Shown here: positions 7,543 through 15,429 of the stretch, piece by piece
How positions within the stretch are numbered: the first letter of the stretch is position 1
Layout: every line of letters starts with the position of its first letter
Assembly (NCBI GenBank): GCA_014730235.1
Contig: WJIO01000383.1
Span: 1 to 16,975 of the forward strand
Length of the DNA: 16,975 nucleotides
Source of the DNA: Candidatus Poribacteria bacterium
Lineage (GTDB): Bacteria; Poribacteria; DTPJ01; WJIO01
Reading direction: 5' to 3'
Program-made: the position numbers and the translations under genes
The notes under the pieces: model-generated
Database searches by the model: none
The model's input: only the letters and a program-made list of their open reading frames with translations
Told to the model about the DNA's origin: nothing

Positions 7543-10035
7543 ATGAATAAAATCAGTAAATGGAAACTCGGGCTGATTATAGCTGTCTTTGTATTTTCGG
7601 TATTATATCTATTACCTACAATACCGGGAATTTATGGCCGTTTATACGGTTACTTTGATATATGGATGCAGGGGAAGATTCCCCCGCCGGATATACAAAC
7701 AGAACGAAATAGTAATTATATCAGGTTTGTTATTCCTGATGATTTGCCCAAAGGCATTAGTTCCCAGGACGCATCCAAATCAATAAAAGATCTTGTGAGA
7801 AGAAGATTAATCAATCTGGGAATTGATGAAGTTTTGGAATTAGAATCTACACAGGAGGTAACTTCTGAAAAACAACTTACAGGTTTTAGTTTTGAAGATG
7901 TTATAATCACTAATCTATATATAGATTTTCTTCAGCCCAGAAGTAAAGCAGAACTGGAAGATATAAAACAGAAGCTGAGTTCAATAGTCAGTAGATCTCC
8001 CGCTTTACCAACAGGAAAAAAGCAGGGAAGTATTAAGCTGGTTATCTCTAAGAATGATATTCCTGATGGTAAAACTCAACAGGAAGGTGTCAAAGAGATC
8101 AGGGAAAAAGTAACAGAAATATTGGAAGATATGGAGATAAAACCGGGTGATAACTTCCGCTTTGATTCTAATGCCGGAAGTGAAATATACGTTAAATTTA
8201 CCCCACCGAAAAGCGCTCAAGAAATAAAAAAATTGATAAATAAGATGTCTCTTTACGGAAATATCCCCCTGGCACTAAGACCTATTTTCCCGGACAATCC
8301 GTTAAAGCAGGGATTGGATTTAAAAGGTGGTTTGCATATCGTCCTGGAACTTGACGTCAAGAAAGCCATGGATATATATCTCAGTGACCAAGCTCAGGAA
8401 GCTATTCTTAGTACATTAAAACGCGAAAAGATATTCTGTAGATCAATCGAAAAAACCCTGGAACAAACTGATGATTATACCTTTATTGTAAGACCATATA
8501 CAATAGGTGGGGTATCAGTAAGCCAGTCTCAAGCCATATCAGAGATGCGCAATAAGCTTATTGAAGCCGGTTTTGATTCCAGTGAAATTAACGACACCTC
8601 GACAACAGATAATCCCCAACTAACAGTAAAGACAACGGAAAAACAGTATATTGGTGATCTTGTAGATGAATTATTAGGTGGGGATAACCCACTTATAGTC
8701 ACTATTACAATTCCCACCCGATTCCAGGATGCGGATAGAACGGATTATCTGGAAAATGCGGAAAAAACTTTAAGGGATATGGAGCTATTTGACCCTCCCA
8801 AACTTCTAAGATCTGAAGGCAACACGGCCATATATTCAGTCCAGTTAAGCGAAAACAGCGCGCAAAAGCTAGCTGAGGATAATCTGGACACTGTAATGGA
8901 AACCCTGGAAAACAGAATAAATAAGTTCGGTGTTGCTGAATCAACCATAAGACGAATAAGTGGAAGGCCGCGAATACTTATTGAAGTTCCAGAAGAACAG
9001 AATCCAGCCCGTACTCTGGCAGCTATCAAAAGTCCCGGTATTCTGGAATTTAAGCTGGTGCTGAAAAATCCATTAACAGGCAGCTTATGGTACGGTACTC
9101 CGGGTACTCCTGAACCTGCACCGGATGAATTACCTCAGGGTGCTGAGGTTAGATACCATGTGGATGGCGGCTGGTACGTCGTTGGCTCAGAGGCATTTAT
9201 GCACGGCACAGATCTCAAGGGTAATTCGGCAACTGTTGCCAGGGGTCAGCTAGGTACTCCCGAAGTTCTGATGTATATGACATCAGAAGGTCAGGATAAA
9301 TTCTCGGATTTTACCGGTAAGAATGTTGGCGAACATACGGCTATTATGCTGGATGATGTTATTCAATCAGTACCCCGGATCACCGAAAAGATATCATCCA
9401 GAAGCGCAAGGATTACAGGGCAATTTACCACCGAAGAGGCTGACTATTTGGCCAGGATATTGAAAGCCGGGGCTTTCCCTGCTCCAATGAGAAGTGCTGA
9501 GGAGCGTATAGTAGGCCCTACTCTGGGTGAGGAAGCCATTGAAAGGGGAAAGCTTGCTTTTATAATCGGCATAAGTCTTGTCATTGTATTTATGATTATA
9601 TATTACAAGCTTTCAGGGATTATTGCAATTCTGGCTCTTCTGTTTAATTTTGTAATAATACTGGGCATTCTGGCTGGTTTTGGTGCTACTTTGACATTAC
9701 CGGGTATGGCTGGTCTTATTTTGACTGTTGGTATGTCGGTGGATGCAAACGTGCTTATCCTTGAAAGAATACGAGATGAACTGAGAAGCGGTAAAACGGT
9801 TCTTTCATCCATCAGCAGCGGCTATCAAAAGGCTTTCTGGACTATCCTGGATGCAAACATGACAACTCTTCTTACTGCTATCGTCCTATATGAATTTGGC
9901 ACAGGGCCAATAAAAGGCTTTGCGGTGACGTTAGCCGTTGGTATTATTGCCAGTATGTTTACAGCCCTGGTGTTTACCAGAGAAGTTTATAGCTGGATAT
10001 ATAACAGGCGTGGCACAATTAAATTAAGTATATAG
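7543..10035 (+). CDS. secD: Protein translocase subunit SecD, with enlarged N-terminal periplasmic region
   Basis: SecD works with SecF at the SecYEG channel, using the proton gradient to pull exported proteins through the inner membrane. Residues 8-28 form TM1. The hallmark GLDLKGG is at 257-263, the P1 head/base at about 264-650, and five more membrane helices at about 670-820. TM4 carries GMSVDANVLILERIRDELR (730-748), including the conserved Asp. The protein is 830 residues, against 615 in E. coli. The extra length is mainly before GLDLKGG: two related units (about 59-150 and 163-237), each a strand-helix-strand-helix pattern (..IYVKFTPPKSAQEIKKL..). E. coli has only one such unit, as I recall. 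AGGGAG lies 6 nt before the ATG. yajC is not adjacent. Confidence 0.96.
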   Translation: MNKISKWKLGLIIAVFVFSVLYLLPTIPGIYGRLYGYFDIWMQGKIPPPDIQTERNSNYIRFVIPDDLPKGISSQDASKSIKDLVRRRLINLGIDEVLELESTQEVTSEKQLTGFSFEDVIITNLYIDFLQPRSKAELEDIKQKLSSIVSRSPALPTGKKQGSIKLVISKNDIPDGKTQQEGVKEIREKVTEILEDMEIKPGDNFRFDSNAGSEIYVKFTPPKSAQEIKKLINKMSLYGNIPLALRPIFPDNPLKQGLDLKGGLHIVLELDVKKAMDIYLSDQAQEAILSTLKREKIFCRSIEKTLEQTDDYTFIVRPYTIGGVSVSQSQAISEMRNKLIEAGFDSSEINDTSTTDNPQLTVKTTEKQYIGDLVDELLGGDNPLIVTITIPTRFQDADRTDYLENAEKTLRDMELFDPPKLLRSEGNTAIYSVQLSENSAQKLAEDNLDTVMETLENRINKFGVAESTIRRISGRPRILIEVPEEQNPARTLAAIKSPGILEFKLVLKNPLTGSLWYGTPGTPEPAPDELPQGAEVRYHVDGGWYVVGSEAFMHGTDLKGNSATVARGQLGTPEVLMYMTSEGQDKFSDFTGKNVGEHTAIMLDDVIQSVPRITEKISSRSARITGQFTTEEADYLARILKAGAFPAPMRSAEERIVGPTLGEEAIERGKLAFIIGISLVIVFMIIYYKLSGIIAILALLFNFVIILGILAGFGATLTLPGMAGLILTVGMSVDANVLILERIRDELRSGKTVLSSISSGYQKAFWTILDANMTTLLTAIVLYEFGTGPIKGFAVTLAVGIIASMFTALVFTREVYSWIYNRRGTIKLSI

Positions 10036-10071
10036 CAGATATTGTTTTACATATATGGAAAATGGGATGTT

Positions 10072-10094
10072 GATCATCGAAAAATTCGTTGATC
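10072..10094 (+). other. Hairpin in the secD-secF spacer
   Basis: GATCATCGAA (10072-10081), loop AAA, then TTCGTTGATC (10085-10094) form a 10-position stem with one T-T mismatch. It sits 10 nt upstream of the GGGAGG ribosome-binding site of secF. It has no T-run after it, so it is more likely an RNA stability or translation-tuning hairpin than a terminator. The function is inference. Confidence 0.45.
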
Positions 10095-10118
10095 GCTTTT
10101 CTGCGGGAGGCACACTAA

Positions 10119-11033
10119 TTGCAATTCCTGAGTAATGCAAATTTTAATTTTATGAGCAAGCGTCGCATAGCGTTTGTTATTTCTGGTCTATTAATTATCG
10201 CAGGTGTAATTTCCCTCATAATAAGGGGTGGCCCAAACTTTGGAGTTGATTTCCGGGGTGGTGTGGTTATACAGGCAAAATTTGACAAAGCAGTAACACC
10301 TGACGAAATCCGTTCTATTTTACAGGCTGAAGGGCTTAGTAATGCCGCTGTGCAGCAGGGAGAAACGGATAACGAAATTGTCGTATCTACAAAAGAAGCA
10401 CAGATGAGCGGAGATCGGGATGTTAGCGATTATATAAAAGAGATTCTAAGCCGACCAAGTAATCCCTGGAAGATCGATGCGAAGGGCGTAAATACAGATA
10501 AGGTTAGCGCCAGTGTAGGTCGAGATTTTATGAGTTCCGCGCTGAAATCTACAATCCTTGCTCTGGTGCTTATTCTGGGTTATATATGGTTTCGCTTTGA
10601 ACTTCGCTTTGGCGTTGCGGCTATAATTACCCTTATCCACGATGTAATTATAACGCTGGGTATTTTTTCTATACTCAGGGAAGAAATAAACCTGGCAACT
10701 ATAGCTGGCTTTTTGACAATTATCGGTTATTCTCTTAACGACACTATCGTTGTGTTTGACCGTATCAGGGAAAATACAAAAATACAGCGGGGTACGGATT
10801 TTGACGCGGTGATAAACACCAGCATAAACCAAACCCTCAGCAGAACCATTATAACCTCAATAACAACGCTTTTTGCCGTTGTATCAATATTTGCATTATC
10901 CAAGGTTGGAACACTCCATACTTTATCTCTGGCTCTCTTAATTGGTGTTATTGTTGGTACATACTCCTCAATATTCGTTGCTAGTCCTATACTGCATGGC
11001 TGGCATCTCAGGCTTCAAAAAGAGAAAAGTTAG
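10119..11033 (+). CDS. secF: Protein translocase subunit SecF (TTG start)
   Basis: Partner of SecD in proton-driven post-translocational pulling. The 304-residue protein has TM1 at about 16-36, GVDFRGG at 42-48, a periplasmic P4-type domain at about 50-135, and five further helices from about 140. The conserved TM4 motif is GYSLNDTIVVFDRIREN (203-219). The start is set by a strong GGGAGG (10105-10110) placed 8 nt before TTG at 10119. The first ATG in frame, at 10152, has no comparable site. It lies 83 nt after secD. The next gene follows after only 23 nt, so secD, secF and the two-component genes are likely one transcript. Confidence 0.95.
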   Translation: MQFLSNANFNFMSKRRIAFVISGLLIIAGVISLIIRGGPNFGVDFRGGVVIQAKFDKAVTPDEIRSILQAEGLSNAAVQQGETDNEIVVSTKEAQMSGDRDVSDYIKEILSRPSNPWKIDAKGVNTDKVSASVGRDFMSSALKSTILALVLILGYIWFRFELRFGVAAIITLIHDVIITLGIFSILREEINLATIAGFLTIIGYSLNDTIVVFDRIRENTKIQRGTDFDAVINTSINQTLSRTIITSITTLFAVVSIFALSKVGTLHTLSLALLIGVIVGTYSSIFVASPILHGWHLRLQKEKS

Positions 11034-11056
11034 TTATCTGCTGTAAGTAAAAGATC

Positions 11057-11794
11057 ATGAAATTTTTCAGGAGATGGAAATCAAAATCCAAAAAAGGCGA
11101 TAAGGCCAGCAACAATATGATTGCCTGGATTGGTGCATTGGCCCATGAAATTAAAAATCCCCTGAACACCATGCGACTGAACCTGCAACTATTGGAAGAA
11201 GACCTAAAAAAGCAGGAGAAAATTGATAAAGCCAAAGCCCTTAAAAAGGTATCTACTTTAAGCAGGGAAGTTGATAGACAGGAAAAAGCCCTTAATGAAT
11301 TTTTACGTTTGGCAAGGCTTCCAACACCTGATTTCCATTCCACTGATCTAATTGAGTTGTTAAATGAACTCCTGGAATTTATCGGGCCAGAAACCAAACA
11401 GCATAATATAGAAATTGTAAAAGATTTTCAGAAGGATATACCCAGAATAGAACTGGATAGCAGTCAGATCCGCCAATCTCTTTTGAATGTAATACTAAAT
11501 GCAAATCAGGCCATGCCCGAAGGTGGTATACTGACCGTTAAAATTTATTCATCGGGGAATTACGTGGTAATAGAAATATCGGATACAGGACAGGGGATAC
11601 CTGAGGATAGAATTGATAAGATATTTGATCTTTTCTATTCCACTAAAAAGACAGGAACAGGTTTAGGACTTTCTATAGTTAAACGCATTGTTAATCTCCA
11701 TAATGGAGATATTAATGTTGAGAGTCAACCGGGAGAAGGAACGACCTTTTTCATAAACTTACCTATATATCAAACAAACAATCCCCAAAATTAG
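11057..11794 (+). CDS. Soluble NtrB-like sensor histidine kinase without a sensor domain
   Basis: A 245-residue kinase that is essentially the transmitter core. The H-box is LAHEIKNPLN with His30 as the phosphorylation site, in a helical dimerisation region (about 20-90). The HATPase domain follows, with N-box NVILNANQAM (144-153), G1 DTGQGIP (176-182), F-box FDLFYSTK and G2 GTGLGLS (200-206). There is no membrane segment, PAS or HAMP domain; the N-terminus is only a short Lys/Arg-rich tail. It is probably cytosolic and may read its signal through a partner protein. The NtrB/AtoS-type H-box fits the NtrC-type regulator encoded 13 nt downstream. The upstream ribosome-binding site is weak, so translation may be coupled to secF, and the exact start is uncertain (Met21 is an alternative). 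Confidence 0.9.
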   Translation: MKFFRRWKSKSKKGDKASNNMIAWIGALAHEIKNPLNTMRLNLQLLEEDLKKQEKIDKAKALKKVSTLSREVDRQEKALNEFLRLARLPTPDFHSTDLIELLNELLEFIGPETKQHNIEIVKDFQKDIPRIELDSSQIRQSLLNVILNANQAMPEGGILTVKIYSSGNYVVIEISDTGQGIPEDRIDKIFDLFYSTKKTGTGLGLSIVKRIVNLHNGDINVESQPGEGTTFFINLPIYQTNNPQN

Positions 11795-11807
11795 ATCAGG
11801 TATTGAA

Positions 11808-13175
11808 ATGAATAAAATCCTTATAGTTGATGACGAAGAAAATGAGTTAGAAGCTATGGAGGAAACCCTCAGCGGTCAGGGTTATGACATAATAACAAAA
11901 TCCAGCGGCAAAGATGCTTTGTCATCTTTAAAGACCGAGAATTTTGATGTGATCCTTACCGATCTGAAAATGCCTGATGTAGATGGGCTGGAGATACTGA
12001 AGACAGCTAAAGAAACCGAACCTGAACCCGATGTCATCGTAATAACAGGCTTTGGCTCAGTAGATACCGCTGTTGAAGCCATGCGTTCCGGCGCATCGGA
12101 CTATATAGAAAAACCACTGGACATAGGTGCGCTAAGGGAAAAAGTCAGGAAAACCCTTGAAAATCAGTCCATACGTCGGGAAAATACCGCCCTTCATCGC
12201 CAAAACGAAGCCCTTCAAAGGCAGATTAATGAGAAGTTTGGTTTTTCAAATATAATCGGAAATTCCAAGCAAATGAGGGATATATTCCAGAAGCTAAAGC
12301 TGGTATCCCCCACCAAAGCAAATGTGCTGATAATTGGTGAAACTGGCACAGGTAAAGACCTGATCGCCAATGCCATCCACATAAACAGCCCCCGCAAAGA
12401 CAAACCTTTTATACCAATAAACTGCGCGGCTATAAGCAGTGAACTTCTGGCCAGTGAGTTATTTGGTCATGAGAGAGGAGCTTTTACCGGTGCGGTAAAA
12501 CTTCGTCAGGGGGCTTTTGAATTGGCTAATAAAGGTACGCTGTTTCTGGATGAAGTGGGGGAAATGAGTCCGGATATTCAGGCGAAATTTCTTAGAGTTG
12601 TGGAAGAACAGCAGTTCAGAAGATTAGGCGGGGAAAAACCAATAAGTGTTGATGTAAGAATAATTTCTGCAACCAATAAAGACCTTTCTGAAGAAGTAGA
12701 GGCAAAAAGATTCAGACAGGATTTGTATTATCGTCTAATGGGGGTTACTATAGACGTACCTCCGCTCAGGAACAGGAAAGAGGATATCCCTATTCTTGCA
12801 AATGCTTTCCTTCATGAAGCAAACAAAGAAAACAATAAAGAGATAGCAAATATAGATCGAGAGGCTATGGAATATCTGATTAATTATGATTGGCCGGGAA
12901 ACGTCAGAGAGCTTAAAAACTACATAGAAAGCATGGTTGTTATGTCTGTTTCGGATACGATCACTGTAGATGATTTACCTGCAAATATACGCGGTGCGGA
13001 GAATTCCGAAACACAATCTATTATAAAACCGGGCATGACAATGGAGGAGATCGAAAAAGAAGCTATCAGGCAAACCCTTGAAGATACAGACGGTAACAGA
13101 ACAAAAACAGCAGACATACTTAAAATTAGCCTCAGAACTCTTCATCGTAAAATACAAAAATATGGATTATCATAG
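11808..13175 (+). CDS. NtrC-family sigma-54-dependent response regulator
   Basis: The presumed partner of the adjacent kinase; it activates RNA polymerase carrying sigma-54. The receiver domain (1-120) has D8/D9, phospho-acceptor D52 (ILTDLKMPD), T80 and K102. A Gln/Arg-rich helical linker (about 118-143) looks like a short coiled coil. The AAA+ domain (about 147-385) contains Walker A GETGTGKD (177-184), the sigma-54 contact loop GAFTGA (224-229), Walker B GTLFLDE (243-249) and WPGNVREL (362-369). The Fis-type helix-turn-helix at 430-452 (RTKTADILKISLRTLHRKI) binds enhancer DNA. All key residues are present, so it should be functional. Its targets are unknown; a sigma-54-like site at 7024-7039 is one weak candidate. 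Confidence 0.95.
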   Translation: MNKILIVDDEENELEAMEETLSGQGYDIITKSSGKDALSSLKTENFDVILTDLKMPDVDGLEILKTAKETEPEPDVIVITGFGSVDTAVEAMRSGASDYIEKPLDIGALREKVRKTLENQSIRRENTALHRQNEALQRQINEKFGFSNIIGNSKQMRDIFQKLKLVSPTKANVLIIGETGTGKDLIANAIHINSPRKDKPFIPINCAAISSELLASELFGHERGAFTGAVKLRQGAFELANKGTLFLDEVGEMSPDIQAKFLRVVEEQQFRRLGGEKPISVDVRIISATNKDLSEEVEAKRFRQDLYYRLMGVTIDVPPLRNRKEDIPILANAFLHEANKENNKEIANIDREAMEYLINYDWPGNVRELKNYIESMVVMSVSDTITVDDLPANIRGAENSETQSIIKPGMTMEEIEKEAIRQTLEDTDGNRTKTADILKISLRTLHRKIQKYGLS

Positions 13176-13202
13176 AAATCTAATAATAGAGAGGTGTTGT
13201 TT

Positions 13203-13547
13203 ATGTCCGACTGCATATTCTGCAAAATTGCCGAAGGGGAAATACCGGCAAAGATAGTTTTCCAGGATAATCATGTGGTAGCTTTTGAAGATATAAATCC
13301 CCAAGCTCCGGTGCATGTAATTATTATCCCCAGAAAGCACATACCAACTATCAGCGACCTAACAGAGGATGACCAGGAGTTAGTAGGATATATGCACCTG
13401 GTAGCAAACAAAATTGCCGCAAAAAATGGTTTGACTGAAGATGGCTTCAGGTTAGTTACTAACTGCAAAAAAGCCTCAGGTCAGGAAGTTTTTCATATAC
13501 ATACGCATTTCCTAGGTGGACGAGAATTTGGCTGGCCTCCGGGATAA
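13203..13547 (+). CDS. HIT family nucleotide-binding protein (HinT-like)
   Basis: A small cytosolic histidine-triad protein (114 residues) of the purine nucleoside phosphoramidase/HINT type. By family knowledge these hydrolyse AMP-linked phosphoramidates. DCIFCKIAEGEIPA gives the N-terminal Cys4/Cys7 pair of zinc-containing members. The triad is FHIHTHFLGG, with His98, His100 (nucleophile by family) and His102, and Thr at a position usually hydrophobic. It ends WPPG, typical of the family. I place the start at ATG 13203 because GAGAGGTG (13189-13196) then sits as its ribosome-binding site. The longer GTG frame at 13194 would start inside that site. The gap from the regulator gene is 27 nt. 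Confidence 0.93.
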   Translation: MSDCIFCKIAEGEIPAKIVFQDNHVVAFEDINPQAPVHVIIIPRKHIPTISDLTEDDQELVGYMHLVANKIAAKNGLTEDGFRLVTNCKKASGQEVFHIHTHFLGGREFGWPPG

Positions 13548-13552
13548 ATTAT

Positions 13553-13637
13553 ATTTTTTTGGAACTTTCCGCTTTGAGTGTGGAAATGTAAAAAACATCC
13601 TCTTTTTGTCATTCCCACCTTTGCAGGAATGAGGAAT
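13553..13637. repeat. Dispersed inverted-repeat element, degenerate copy 3
   Basis: Begins 6 nt after the HIT stop. TTTTTTTGGAACTTTCCGCT... followed by TTGAGTGTGG matches the inner arm of copy 2 read inward. After a ~27-nt spacer comes a decayed form of the central hairpin, TCATTCC (13609-13615) pairing with GGAATGA (13626-13632). No right arm is recognisable. It occupies most of the 126-bp HIT-argS spacer. Confidence 0.55.
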
Positions 13638-13673
13638 TCTATAGTCAACAATAGAAAAATAGGGAGTTAAAGC

Positions 13674-15395
13674 ATGTGGCAGGGACATAACAATATTCTG
13701 GCCAATATAAAAGCCGAATTGAGAAATATTATAATAGGGGCCATTGATAAGGCCAAGGAAGATGGTTCTCTCAAAATAGAAAATCTACCTGATTTTCCTG
13801 TCCAGAAACCTGATCAACCGGAATATGGTGATCTTTCTACATCCCTGGCACTGATGCTGGCTAAAGAAGCAAAGATGGCCCCGCGTAAGATAGCGGGAAC
13901 CATAATTGACTGCATAGATGACAATAAACTAATACAAAAGATAGAGATAGCCGGTCCTGGGTTTATCAATTTCTTCCTTACGGATGATTGGCTTCATGAC
14001 CTTTTAAAAACTATCCACGATAAAAAAGAAAAATATGGTGAGAGTGATGTAGCCAAAGGGCAAAAGGCCCAGGTGGAATTTGTCAGCGCAAATCCGGTGG
14101 GACCTTTAAACGTCGTCAGCGCCAGAGCTGCTTCAGTGGGTGATTCTATAGCCAATCTCCTTAAAGCCATAGGTTATGAAGTCGAAAGGGAATCATACAT
14201 TAACGATGCCGGCGGACAGGTAAATACCTTTGCTCGTTCATTAGAAGCCCGATACAGGCAAATTATGGGTGATGACGTGGAATTCCCGGAAGACGGTTAT
14301 CATGGTGCTTACATAAAAGAATTAGCTCAGGAATTAATAGACGATTTTGACTGTGAGCTTCATCAGAAATCAGAGGAAGAAAGACTTGGATTCTTTCGGG
14401 AAGAAGGCCTCCAGCGTATGATCCAGGGGCAGAAAGATGATCTAAGCAATTTTCGCGTAGTCTTTGACGTTTGGGCCAGCGAAAAATCAGTTCGGGATTC
14501 CGGTAAAGTTAACCATGTGATCCAGTATCTTAAAGACAACGGTTATACATATAGCTGGGAAGGTGCTGTCTGGTTTAAGTCAACCCTGTTCTGTGATGAT
14601 AGAGACAGACCAGCAATAAAGAGCAATGGTGATGTTACTTACATTGTGCCGGACTGGGCCTATCATCTGGATAAATCCCAAAGGGGTTTTGATAAGGTTA
14701 TAGACCTTTGGGGCCCTGACCATCACGGATATATAAACAGGATGCAAGCCGGGATGCAGGCTCTGGGACTTTCCCCTGAATGGCTGGAAATACTCATAGT
14801 ACAGCAGGTTAATCTGCTTAGCAAGGGCCAGGCGGTGCGCATGTCAAAGCGCGCTGGTCAGTTTGTTACCTTGAAACAACTTGTTGATGAACTGACGGAA
14901 AAAGTCGGGCATGAATTTGCCGTTGACGTTGCCCGTTTCTTCTTTCAGATGAGATCTACATCATCACATCTGGATTTTGATATGGATTTGGCTATTCAGC
15001 AGGCTGAAGCAAACCCGGTATTTTACATTCAATATGCTCATGCCCGGATATGCAGCATATTCCGGCAGGCCGAAGAACAGGGAATTGATAGGTGTAACTC
15101 GAATGATGTTAATCTCGGTTTAATGTCTACACTGGAAGAACGGGAGTTGATGAAAAAACTATCCGAATTCCCTGATACTATACAGGACAGTGCATTGGAC
15201 AGAGAACCCCACCGAATAGCCCGATACCTGCAAGACCTGGCATCTACATTCCATAGTTTTTACAATAAATGCCGGGTACTGGATGCTGATAACATGGATA
15301 TGACAAAAGCCCGGATGTTTTTGGTGTCCTGTGTTCAGATTACACTAAAAAACGGACTTTCACTTCTTGGAATATCCGCACCTACCTCAATGTGA
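13674..15395 (+). CDS. argS: Arginyl-tRNA synthetase with altered HIGH motif
   Basis: Class I synthetase charging tRNA(Arg); 573 residues, within the usual length. The N-terminal tRNA-binding domain (about 5-105) has YGDLSTSLALMLAKE. The Rossmann catalytic domain starts at QVEFVSANPVGPL. Where most ArgRS read HVGH, this one has N146-V-V-S149 (PLNVVSARAASVGD). The KMSKS region is canonical-looking (VRMSKRAGQ, 388-396). The DALR anticodon-binding domain (about 450-573) ends GLSLLGISAPTSM, close to the family's usual terminus. GGGAG lies 7 nt before the ATG. The reading frame is intact and well conserved elsewhere, so the motif change is likely a lineage trait, not decay. Confidence 0.95.
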   Translation: MWQGHNNILANIKAELRNIIIGAIDKAKEDGSLKIENLPDFPVQKPDQPEYGDLSTSLALMLAKEAKMAPRKIAGTIIDCIDDNKLIQKIEIAGPGFINFFLTDDWLHDLLKTIHDKKEKYGESDVAKGQKAQVEFVSANPVGPLNVVSARAASVGDSIANLLKAIGYEVERESYINDAGGQVNTFARSLEARYRQIMGDDVEFPEDGYHGAYIKELAQELIDDFDCELHQKSEEERLGFFREEGLQRMIQGQKDDLSNFRVVFDVWASEKSVRDSGKVNHVIQYLKDNGYTYSWEGAVWFKSTLFCDDRDRPAIKSNGDVTYIVPDWAYHLDKSQRGFDKVIDLWGPDHHGYINRMQAGMQALGLSPEWLEILIVQQVNLLSKGQAVRMSKRAGQFVTLKQLVDELTEKVGHEFAVDVARFFFQMRSTSSHLDFDMDLAIQQAEANPVFYIQYAHARICSIFRQAEEQGIDRCNSNDVNLGLMSTLEERELMKKLSEFPDTIQDSALDREPHRIARYLQDLASTFHSFYNKCRVLDADNMDMTKARMFLVSCVQITLKNGLSLLGISAPTSM

Positions 15396-15429
15396 TTATA
15401 ACCAATAGGATATCTGAAAATGATTCGAT

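Noticed and set aside
10446-10832. 128-codon minus-strand open frame inside secF
   Set aside because: Antisense to a strongly conserved SecF coding region; composition is that of a reversed coding strand and there is no start signal.
11008-11397. 129-codon minus-strand open frame over the secF end and kinase start
   Set aside because: Antisense to the kinase transmitter core; no ribosome-binding site or domain resemblance.
13194-13202. GTG start for the HIT protein
   Set aside because: It falls within the GAGAGGTG ribosome-binding site that correctly spaces the ATG at 13203, where the family's usual N-terminus begins.
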